From JAENVU01 sp031430375 (GTDB lineage Bacteria > Actinomycetota > Acidimicrobiia > IMCC26256 > JAENVU01), in contig JANPBJ010000152.1 in NCBI GenBank assembly GCA_031430375.1, positions 1 to 30,123 of the forward strand: a DNA stretch of 30,123 nucleotides, read 5' to 3'. Both the position numbers and the translations under genes were made by a program. Of this stretch, positions 6,713 through 13,101 are shown piece after piece. The notes beneath the pieces are model-generated. The model did no database searches and had not been told where the DNA came from. It saw only the letters and a list, made by a program, of their open reading frames with translations. Position 1 is the first letter of the stretch; each line of letters opens with the position of its first letter.

Positions 6713-7603
6713 TCAGCTGTGCCCGGGTCCGTCGTGCCCGGGTCCGTCGTGATGGTCGTGGATGCCGCCGCGGGCGAGTGCTTGTTCCATCTCGGCAGCC
6801 TTGCGTACGTTCTCCGCCTGGAGTTCCTCGGTCGTGCGCACCACACCGTCGACCTTGAGTTCGCCCATGACGTGCACCGAACCGAGGGTGTCGTTCATGT
6901 AGTCGGGTCCGTCGAGTGTGGGAATGAACCAACCCGTGGGGCACATCGTGAGGACTTCCACAAATGTGAAGCCTTCACGGCGGTCCTGGGTTTGAAATGC
7001 GGTTTTGAACATTCGTTTTGTCCGAGCGACGGCCCCTGCGTTGTGCACCGATCCCCGCGCAACGTAGGCCGCTCCCTCCAAGCGAGCGATGAGGTCGCCG
7101 ATCAGGATCGGAAAGCCGTGGTACGCGGCGTCGCGCCCGTCGAGGGAGTTCTTGGTGCGCTGGCCCAGCACAGTGGTCGCAGTCATATGGCCACCGGTCT
7201 CGCCGAACACCCCGTTGTTCAACAGGATGCAGGTGACATTTTCGCCGCGCGCGGCCGCATGCAGCACCTCCTGGAGTCCCTCGTTCACCATGTCACCATC
7301 ACCTTGGATCGTGAACACGATGGCGTCAGGACGCATGCGTTTCACTCCGGTGGCCACCGATGGCGCGCGACCATGAAGCGCCTGGACGAGGTCAATGTCC
7401 ATCGTCATGGAGAAACTGGTGTAGCAACCGATTCCCGCCACCCCGATCGCACGCTGCGACATCCCGAGTTCGCTGATTGCTTCCAGGTAACCCCGCAACG
7501 CCAGCGGTTCGCCGCAACCGGGACACATGTGGTGTTCCTGCGTGAGCAGCAGTTCGGGGAGCTTGTGGCCCACCTGGCGCATCTCGACATTCGTTGCGGT
7601 CAT
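6713..7603 (-). CDS. 2-oxoacid:ferredoxin oxidoreductase, beta subunit
   Basis: The ThDP-binding subunit (296 residues) of a four-subunit 2-oxoacid:ferredoxin oxidoreductase, which converts a 2-oxoacid and CoA to acyl-CoA, CO2 and reduced ferredoxin. The ThDP/Mg motif runs from GDGD (101-104) to LNNGVFGETGG (128-138). CPGC at 27-30 is the start of the usual Fe-S cysteine set, with C60 and C215 as further candidates. The start overlaps the alpha stop (TGATG). The C-terminus is odd: it ends in a histidine/glycine-rich tail (residues about 279-296) containing DGPGH twice, encoded by a 15-bp tandem repeat. The tail is not part of the fold and could be a metal-binding extension. The substrate class (2-oxoglutarate, branched-chain 2-oxoacid or other) cannot be told from sequence alone. 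Confidence 0.9.
   Translation of the reverse strand: MTATNVEMRQVGHKLPELLLTQEHHMCPGCGEPLALRGYLEAISELGMSQRAIGVAGIGCYTSFSMTMDIDLVQALHGRAPSVATGVKRMRPDAIVFTIQGDGDMVNEGLQEVLHAAARGENVTCILLNNGVFGETGGHMTATTVLGQRTKNSLDGRDAAYHGFPILIGDLIARLEGAAYVARGSVHNAGAVARTKRMFKTAFQTQDRREGFTFVEVLTMCPTGWFIPTLDGPDYMNDTLGSVHVMGELKVDGVVRTTEELQAENVRKAAEMEQALARGGIHDHHDGPGHDGPGHS
6719..6748. repeat. Perfect 15-bp tandem duplication in the 3' end of the beta-subunit gene
   Basis: Two exact head-to-tail copies of GTGCCCGGGTCCGTC at 6719-6733 and 6734-6748. Read on the minus strand they encode DGPGH twice. As the unit is a multiple of three it can expand or contract without breaking the frame, so the tail length may vary among strains. 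Confidence 0.9.
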
Positions 7604-8703
7604 CAGAACTGCCTCTCGTTATGGGGGAGGGGAGGGAGCGGTTCATTCCGGTGCAGCGCCAGGATCCGTGCCCGGATGAGCTCGACGTCGAGGAGCGGAC
7701 CTACTCCGAACCCTGAACCGTCGGTGGAGATGCCGCCGATGAAGGTGACCGGCGCCCGCCCCAATACGCCAAGGCGCACGTCGTCGATCATCTGTCCGGC
7801 GCACAGTTCGAAGACGCCAACGCGCGCCACACCTTCAGATGCGTCGGCGACCGCGGCGTAGGGGAAGGGCCACAACGTGATCGGACGGACGTAGCCGATC
7901 TTCTCGCCTTCGGCTCGCAGTTGGTTCACCACATACCTCACGAACTTGCCCGGAGGACCGAACGCGACCACCACGGTTTCCGCATCGTCGAGGAATCCGG
8001 TGTCGACTCGTATCTCCTCGGCCGTGATGCGTTCTTGCTTGGCCACGATTCCGCGGAGGTGATTCTCGATTCCTTCGCTGGGTCGGCCGGCCTTGTCGAA
8101 GCCGAGCGGCGAGACGATGCGCGAATCGCCGGTCCCGGTCAGGGTGCCGTCGACGGCCCAATCCTTGGTGGGGAGCTCGGGGAACGTCAGCGGCGTGACA
8201 TCGACCGCTTCTTGCACATGGGCGAGGAGGTAGTCGCCGTACACCAGGACCGGCGTGCGCCATTTGTCGGCGAGATAGAAGGCGAGTTGGGTGTGTTCCA
8301 CGGCTTCGCTGATGTCCATCGGTGCCAACACGATGTGGCGATAGTCGCCGTGGCCACCGCCGCGGGTCGATTGGAAGTAGTCCTGCTGTCCCCGAGCCAT
8401 GTTGAAGATTACGAGCGGAAGCTCCGCAAGCGTGATCTCGCTGAAGCTCTCCTGCATCAGTGACAAACCTTGGCCCGTCGAGCCCGTGGCGGCGCGCGCC
8501 CCGGTGGCGAGGGCACCCCACGCCATACCCACCGCTTCCAACTCGCTCTCGGCATTGACGCAAACCCCTCCGGCGCCGGGAAGGAGGCGCGCGAAGTGCT
8601 CGAGGACTTCGGTGAACGGCGTCATGGGGTAGCCCGAAAAAAACTGGCAGCCCGCGGCGATCGATGCTTGTGCGATGGCTTCGGACCCCTCCATCAGCTT
8701 CAT
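7603..8703 (-). CDS. 2-oxoacid:ferredoxin oxidoreductase, alpha subunit
   Basis: The 366-residue alpha subunit binds the 2-oxoacid and forms the ThDP site with the beta subunit. Family segments are the N-terminal EGSEAIAQASIAAG, then SGYPMTPFTEVLE (about 23-35), the acidic ESELEAVGMAWGA, the glycine-rich TGSTGQGLSLM and NMARGQQDYFQSTRGG. The C-terminal part (IGYVRPITLWPFP, VFELCAGQMIDDV) is the transketolase C-terminal-like domain. ATG 8703 is chosen because it overlaps the delta-subunit stop (ATGA) and begins the conserved MKLMEG segment. Longer in-frame reading upstream is the ferredoxin gene in another frame. It is joined to the beta gene by TGATG. Confidence 0.92.
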   Translation of the reverse strand: MKLMEGSEAIAQASIAAGCQFFSGYPMTPFTEVLEHFARLLPGAGGVCVNAESELEAVGMAWGALATGARAATGSTGQGLSLMQESFSEITLAELPLVIFNMARGQQDYFQSTRGGGHGDYRHIVLAPMDISEAVEHTQLAFYLADKWRTPVLVYGDYLLAHVQEAVDVTPLTFPELPTKDWAVDGTLTGTGDSRIVSPLGFDKAGRPSEGIENHLRGIVAKQERITAEEIRVDTGFLDDAETVVVAFGPPGKFVRYVVNQLRAEGEKIGYVRPITLWPFPYAAVADASEGVARVGVFELCAGQMIDDVRLGVLGRAPVTFIGGISTDGSGFGVGPLLDVELIRARILALHRNEPLPPLPHNERQF

Positions 8704-8939
8704 GACGTCACCGATCCGGTCACGACCCGAGGCCCACGGAAGACCTCGAACACGAAGTCGGGACAGATCAGTTGGCACGCCGCGCAGCCGGTGCATCCGT
8801 CGGCCAGTTCGGGGTAGTGGTACCCGAGGTGATTGACCGGCGCGCCCATCGACAGCACCTTGGGTGGGCAGGCGTCGATACAGAGTTCACAGCCCTTGCA
8901 GACGTTGATGTCGATGGTGACGGTCCCTCGACTGCTCAC
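8700..8939 (-). CDS. 2-oxoacid:ferredoxin oxidoreductase, delta (2[4Fe-4S] ferredoxin-like) subunit
   Basis: A 79-residue protein with two complete CxxCxxCxxxCP clusters: C14-C17-C20-C24 and C49-C52-C55-C59. This is the electron-transfer subunit that passes electrons from the alpha/beta active site to free ferredoxin. The GTG start overlaps the gamma-subunit stop (GTGA), and the stop overlaps the alpha start (ATGA), so it is tightly coupled on both sides. The spacer between clusters contains MGAPVNHLGYHY, as is common in delta subunits of this family. Confidence 0.92.
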   Translation of the reverse strand: MSSRGTVTIDINVCKGCELCIDACPPKVLSMGAPVNHLGYHYPELADGCTGCAACQLICPDFVFEVFRGPRVVTGSVTS

Positions 8940-9496
8940 ACCAGCACCTCCGCGGTGAGGCCCCACTCGTAACCATCGCGCAGGGTGACGGCATTGGCTT
9001 CGATGTGCTGGGTGCGATACGAAGGGATCGACTCCCGCATGCCGTCGAGCAAGGAATCAAGGCCCACGAGCCCGGAAATCGCGGCGTACGCCCCGGCCAT
9101 GACCAACGACGCACCCATTGCGTGTCCAAGTGCGGTGGCGCGATCCGTGGCGGGAACGCGGACCACGTGGTACCGATCGACGTCGAGCGCGGTTTCGAAG
9201 GTGCCGTCGTTCACGAGCACTAATGCGTGCTCGCGCAACTTTGCTCCGATGGGTCGCCAGAACTTGTCGTGCATGGCAATCGCGGAACCGGTATGAGACA
9301 GCAACGGGGGAGACAGAAGCGGTCCGTCGCCCACCACCAGCGTCGCATCGGTGTTCATACCGCGCATTGCTCCCCCGTACACACCAAACAACATCACGTG
9401 TTTGTCTTCGAGTACTGCACCGCGTGCGAGGACCTGCGCGCAGAGCTGCACGCCTTGGCCGCCGATGCCGGTCAGCAGACACTCTTGTTCACTCAT
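8936..9496 (-). CDS. 2-oxoacid:ferredoxin oxidoreductase, gamma subunit
   Basis: A 186-residue gamma subunit with the CoA-binding-type motif GIGGQGVQLCAQVLA near residues 10-24, followed by VYGGAMRGMNTDA. Its role is in the CoA half reaction and assembly of the complex. The ATG lies 12 bases after the TetR stop on the minus strand, so the regulator and all four subunits look like one transcript. Gene order is gamma-delta-alpha-beta. Confidence 0.92.
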   Translation of the reverse strand: MSEQECLLTGIGGQGVQLCAQVLARGAVLEDKHVMLFGVYGGAMRGMNTDATLVVGDGPLLSPPLLSHTGSAIAMHDKFWRPIGAKLREHALVLVNDGTFETALDVDRYHVVRVPATDRATALGHAMGASLVMAGAYAAISGLVGLDSLLDGMRESIPSYRTQHIEANAVTLRDGYEWGLTAEVLV

Positions 9497-9508
9497 CGCC
9501 CAACCTCA

Positions 9509-10099
9509 TCACGCTTGGCATCCCTTGATCGCAAACTCGACCACGGCATTCACTGCTTGCTTGGACGGTGGTCGGCTCCGCGCCAAGGCATCGTGCAGCG
9601 TTCCCATCGCGAGGTGGTACACCAGCTGCGCGTCGGCCGCGCTCACATACCGCGCCAATGGCGCGATCAGTTGCTCACGAGACCGAGCCACTTCCTCCGG
9701 GTAGGCAACAGCCAACCGTTCACTGTTCGCCACAAACGGACGGGTCGCCGCTGCGGCCTTGGGGTCCCGAGCTTGGCTGAGGACGGTCTCTACCCAGGCG
9801 CGAATCATCGATGCCGTGTCGGTCGCGCGGGCCATGTGACGTTCGATGGTGCGCGCGAGACGCTCTCGGCCGTCGGCGAGGAGGGCGAGCAACAGCGCAT
9901 CTTTCCCGTCGAAATGCCGGTAGAACGTTTGGTTGCTGAGGCCGGATTCCCGAACGATATCGGTGACCTTCGGATCGACGGTCCCCGACTTCGCCATGAC
10001 CGCCAGTGCAGCGTCGAGGAGGGCACGGATTTCCAGTGCGTACGAATCGTGGCGCTGCGCTACCGCCCGGTCGGCCAGATCCGCTACAACGTTCCCCAT
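9509..10099 (-). CDS. TetR/AcrR-family transcriptional regulator
   Basis: A 196-residue one-component regulator. The N-terminal helix-turn-helix runs from about 43 to 63 (VTDIVRESGLSNQTFYRHFDGK), typical of TetR proteins, with a variable ligand-binding domain after it. ATG 10099 is preferred over an in-frame ATG at 10168, because the extra 23 residues are not typical of the family. TAGGAT lies seven bases before 10099 as a possible -10 for a leaderless transcript, while AGGA within it could instead act as a ribosome-binding site. It heads the ferredoxin-oxidoreductase/acyl-CoA dehydrogenase operon and is divergent from the acyl-CoA ligase, so it probably represses one or both; acyl-CoA compounds are common ligands of such regulators. 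Confidence 0.88.
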   Translation of the reverse strand: MGNVVADLADRAVAQRHDSYALEIRALLDAALAVMAKSGTVDPKVTDIVRESGLSNQTFYRHFDGKDALLLALLADGRERLARTIERHMARATDTASMIRAWVETVLSQARDPKAAAATRPFVANSERLAVAYPEEVARSREQLIAPLARYVSAADAQLVYHLAMGTLHDALARSRPPSKQAVNAVVEFAIKGCQA

Positions 10100-10106
10100 T
10101 CCGAGA

Positions 10107-10112
10107 ATCCTA
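10107..10112 (-). promoter_or_regulatory. Putative -10 box (TAGGAT) for the TetR-oxidoreductase operon
   Basis: TAGGAT on the minus strand fits TANNNT and ends seven bases before the ATG at 10099. The embedded AGGA eight bases from the ATG is an alternative reading as a ribosome-binding site, which would need a promoter further upstream. Confidence 0.35.
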
Positions 10113-10154
10113 TTCCCGTCGGGCGAGTCCCGCGTCCACCGAGGCCTAGTCGGG

Positions 10155-10160
10155 CATGAT
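10155..10160 (+). promoter_or_regulatory. Possible -10 box (CATGAT) for the acyl-CoA ligase gene
   Basis: CATGAT lies six bases before the ATG at 10167, the spacing seen at other probable leaderless genes in this window. The first base differs from TANNNT, so support is weak. No ribosome-binding site is visible before the ATG. Confidence 0.25.
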
Positions 10161-10174
10161 TCGGTCATGACCGA
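10161..10174. promoter_or_regulatory. 14-bp perfect palindrome over the ligase start codon, candidate TetR operator
   Basis: TCGGTCATGACCGA reads the same on both strands and is centred on the ATG of the ligase gene. An operator here, in the 67-base gap next to a divergent tetR gene, would block transcription starting at the ATG. This is inference from position and symmetry. Confidence 0.4.
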
Positions 10175-11669
10175 AATCGAACCCGTCGCCGGGCTGCTGG
10201 CCCAGGCGCGATCGCACCCGGAATCACCGGCGCTCCTTGTGGACGACCAGACGTGGACCTTCCGGGAGCTCGACGCTGCGGCGCGAGACCTCGCTCACGC
10301 TCTTCACGTCCTCGGTGTTCGGCGTGGCGATCGCGTGGGTGTGTTGGTGGCGAACTCACCCGAGTTCTTCATGGCGACCCACGCTTGTGGCCGGTTGGGC
10401 GCGGTGGTCGTTCCGATCAACATTCATTTCAAAGCCGACGAAACCGGATGGCTGGTCAGTGATTCTGGAGCGACCGCGGTGGTGGTGAGTCGCGACCTCG
10501 AAGGCGCGCTGAGCGGGGTCGGAGACGTGGCCCGACTCGTGGTCGAGGACGGATGGCCGAGCGATCAGCCCGAGGTCGACGCGCCCGAAGTGATCGGTGA
10601 TGGGTGGCCCACCACGATGGCGTACACGTCCGGGACCACGGGTCGACCCAAGGGGGTCGCGATGGGTCCGGACGACATCCGTCGACGCGCTGCCGGTGCG
10701 GCAGGTGGCGGATTGCGATGGGGTCTCGGTCCCGACGATGTGCATTTCATGGTGGGTCCCGCGTACCACTCCGGCCCGAGCTACTGGTCCCAGATGCACC
10801 TTGCGTTCGGCGCGTCCGTGGTGGTCATGCGCCGGTGGGACGCGGCGCACGCACTGGCGCTCATCGAACAGCACCGGGTGACCACGACCCATATGGTGCC
10901 GGCGAACTTCCAACGGATCCTCGCGCTGCCAGACACCGTGCGTGTGGGCTACGACCTTTCGTCGCTCAAGCTCGTGGTCCACGCGGCCGCACCGTGTCCG
11001 GTGCCGCTCAAGCGCGCCTTCATGGAGTTCGTCGGCGCGGAGAAGGTGTGGGAGTACTACGGCGCCTCCGAGGGCGGCGGCACGGTGATCTCACCCGAGG
11101 AGTGGCTGGAGCGGCCCGGGAGTGTGGGCCGGCCGTTTCCCGGCAATGAGTTTGTGATCCTCGACGACGACGGCGGCGAACTCCCGTGCGGAGAGGTGGG
11201 AACAGTATGGGTGCGGCCGCCGGAATCCAGTTTCGAGTATCACAACGATCCGGAGAAGACCGCCGCCCAACATCGCGGTGCGTTCTTCACCGTGGGTGAC
11301 GCCGGGTACCTCGACTCCGAGGGCTATCTCTATCTCGCCGACCGGAAGTCGGACATGGTGATTTCCGGGGGAGTCAATATCTACCCGCGCGAAATCGAAG
11401 AGTGCGTTCTGGCGCATCCGGACGTGGTCGACGCCGCCGTGCTCGGCGTTCCCGACGATGAGTGGGGTGAGATCCTGTACGCGTTGGTCCAGCCTCGGGT
11501 CGATGCCACGATCACCGAACAAGACGTGATCGCGTGGGTCCGCGACCGACTCGCGGATTACAAGCAGCCGCGTATCGTCGAGTTCGTGGACGAACTTCCA
11601 CGCGACCCCAACGGCAAGACGCGCAAGCCCAAGCTGCTCGAGGCCTATTTGGCCCGGAGCCAACCCTGA
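10167..11669 (+). CDS. AMP-forming acyl-CoA synthetase/ligase (ANL superfamily)
   Basis: A 500-residue enzyme that activates a carboxylic acid with ATP and then forms its CoA thioester. The ATP/phosphate-binding loop YTSGTTGRPKG spans 153-163. YYGASEGG (297-304) is motif A5, the hinge region is GYLYLADRKSDMVISGGVNIYPREIEE (386-412), and the catalytic lysine is K484 in PNGKTRK. ATG 10167 begins a typical N-terminus; the track upstream in frame belongs to the antisense tetR gene. The stop overlaps the dut start (TGATG). Substrate is unknown; fatty-acid, aromatic and sterol-derived acids are all possible in this family. It is divergent from the TetR-headed operon and is probably co-regulated with it. 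Confidence 0.92.
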   Translation: MTEIEPVAGLLAQARSHPESPALLVDDQTWTFRELDAAARDLAHALHVLGVRRGDRVGVLVANSPEFFMATHACGRLGAVVVPINIHFKADETGWLVSDSGATAVVVSRDLEGALSGVGDVARLVVEDGWPSDQPEVDAPEVIGDGWPTTMAYTSGTTGRPKGVAMGPDDIRRRAAGAAGGGLRWGLGPDDVHFMVGPAYHSGPSYWSQMHLAFGASVVVMRRWDAAHALALIEQHRVTTTHMVPANFQRILALPDTVRVGYDLSSLKLVVHAAAPCPVPLKRAFMEFVGAEKVWEYYGASEGGGTVISPEEWLERPGSVGRPFPGNEFVILDDDGGELPCGEVGTVWVRPPESSFEYHNDPEKTAAQHRGAFFTVGDAGYLDSEGYLYLADRKSDMVISGGVNIYPREIEECVLAHPDVVDAAVLGVPDDEWGEILYALVQPRVDATITEQDVIAWVRDRLADYKQPRIVEFVDELPRDPNGKTRKPKLLEAYLARSQP

Positions 11670-12103
11670 TGCACATCTCGATCGCTCGCCTGGACCCCAC
11701 GGCGACTCTTCCCTCCCAGGCCCACGATGACGATGCGGGATACGACCTGTACGCGAACGTCGACGCAACGTTGCTCCCGGGAGGCGGTCGCGCACTCATC
11801 CCCACCGGGCTCGCACTGGCGATTCCATCGGGCTATGCCGGTCTCGTATTGCCCCGTTCGGGGTTGGCGATGAAGCACGGCGTCACGGTGATGAACTCGC
11901 CGGGTCTCATCGATCCCCAGTACCGCGGCGAGATCAAGGTCGCGCTCATCAACACCGACCCGGTGGCGCCGTACGCGATCCAGCGCGGTGATCGCATCGC
12001 CCAACTGGTGATTCAGGCGGTCGCCTACGTGGAATGGGACGAGGTCGACGGGTTGGACGAGACCACCCGAGATCAGTTCGGATTCGGTTCGAGCGGCAGA
12101 TAG
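11669..12103 (+). CDS. dut: Deoxyuridine 5'-triphosphate nucleotidohydrolase (dUTPase)
   Basis: A homotrimeric enzyme that cleaves dUTP to dUMP and pyrophosphate, keeping uracil out of DNA and supplying dTMP synthesis. The 144-residue protein shows the five dUTPase motifs: AGYDLYA (23-29), PRSGLA (62-67), GLIDPQYRGEI (79-89), RGDRIAQLV (106-114) and the P-loop-like FGFGSSG (137-143). Motif 5 is somewhat divergent (DQFGFGSSG instead of the usual RGxGGFGSTG). It is translationally coupled to the acyl-CoA ligase by TGATG, although the two have no obvious functional link. Confidence 0.94.
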   Translation: MHISIARLDPTATLPSQAHDDDAGYDLYANVDATLLPGGGRALIPTGLALAIPSGYAGLVLPRSGLAMKHGVTVMNSPGLIDPQYRGEIKVALINTDPVAPYAIQRGDRIAQLVIQAVAYVEWDEVDGLDETTRDQFGFGSSGR

Positions 12104-12142
12104 TGAATCGCGCCGTACCTTGGCAACGCGTGGTAATACCGG

Positions 12143-12160
12143 TAGATCGACGACCAGGAG
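12143..12160 (+). promoter_or_regulatory. Possible promoter end and ribosome-binding site of the 12169 gene
   Basis: AGGAG at 12156-12160 lies eight bases before the GTG at 12169 and decides that start. A TTGGCA (12120-12125) with 17-bp spacing to TAGATC (12143-12148) could be the promoter, though it would leave a very short leader. Confidence 0.35.
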
Positions 12161-12168
12161 ATTGAACA

Positions 12169-13101
12169 GTGACGAAGACATTTCGCTTTGGAGTTCAGGT
12201 GGGCGGGAGCCAGACCGGAGAATCGCTCGCGACCCTCGCCCGCCGCGCCGAGGAACTCGGATACGCAACCGTCTACTTCCCCGATCACTTCATCGACACG
12301 GAACTCGCTCCGATGGTGGCGATGAGCGCCGCGGCAAGCGCAACCACAACCCTGCGGGTCGGCGCGCTGGTCTTCGACAATGACTACAAGCACCCTGCAA
12401 TCCTGGCCAAAGAAATCGCCACGATCGATGTCCTGTCCGGCGGGCGCACCGAGTTGGGCATCGGCGCGGGCTGGATGGAAGTGGACTACACGGCCTTGGG
12501 CCTTCCCTATGACCGACCCGGTGTGCGGATCGAGCGCCTGGAAGAAGCTCTCGCCGTCATCAAAGGTTGTTTCGGCTCTGACGCGTTCTCGTTCTCCGGC
12601 GATCACTACACCGTGACCGAGTACCAATCGATCCCAAAACCGGCCCAGGCCAAGGTCCCGATCCTCATCGGTGGTGGCGGACCCAAGGTGCTGCGCCTTG
12701 CCGGACGTGAGGCGGACATCGTGGGCATCAACCCGAACCTCAAAGCGGGCGCAGTCACCGCCGATGCGGTCACCGACTCACTTGCCGCGATGACCGATCA
12801 GAAGGTCGCGTGGATCAAAGAAGGTGCCGGCGCTCGGTTTGATGATCTCGAACTCCAGATCCGGTATTTCCTGGCGTCGATTACCGACGACCGCAACTCG
12901 TTTGCGGCCGCGGTGGCGCCGGGATTTGGCATCTCGGCCGAGGAAGCACTCGAAGCGGGACTCGCGCTCGTTGGTTCCGTCGACGAGGTGTGCGACCTGA
13001 TGGAGGTTCGCCGGGAACGTTGGGGCGTGAGTTACGCCGTGATCGGCGGCGATGAGATGGAGATGTTCGCGCCAGTGGTGGAGCGCCTTGCCAACAAGTA
13101 G
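12169..13101 (+). CDS. LLM-class F420-dependent oxidoreductase
   Basis: A 310-residue luciferase-like (TIM-barrel) flavin/F420 oxidoreductase. The N-terminus (FRFGVQVGG) and segments YFPDHFIDTELAP, LRVGALVFDNDYKHPAILAKE, LSGGRTELGIGAGWMEVDYTALG and PILIGGGG are typical of the actinobacterial F420 group; it resembles the MSMEG_2516-type family, as far as memory of families allows. The GTG start has a good AGGAG eight bases upstream. Cofactor F420 is inferred from family and phylum, not seen directly. The 3' end probably overlaps the membrane-protein gene by 14 bases. Substrate unknown. Confidence 0.85.
   Translation: MTKTFRFGVQVGGSQTGESLATLARRAEELGYATVYFPDHFIDTELAPMVAMSAAASATTTLRVGALVFDNDYKHPAILAKEIATIDVLSGGRTELGIGAGWMEVDYTALGLPYDRPGVRIERLEEALAVIKGCFGSDAFSFSGDHYTVTEYQSIPKPAQAKVPILIGGGGPKVLRLAGREADIVGINPNLKAGAVTADAVTDSLAAMTDQKVAWIKEGAGARFDDLELQIRYFLASITDDRNSFAAAVAPGFGISAEEALEAGLALVGSVDEVCDLMEVRRERWGVSYAVIGGDEMEMFAPVVERLANK

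Noticed and set aside
10099..10168. Extended TetR start at the ATG at 10168
   Set aside because: It would add 23 Arg/Pro-rich residues atypical of the family and overlap the ligase start; kept only as a remote alternative.
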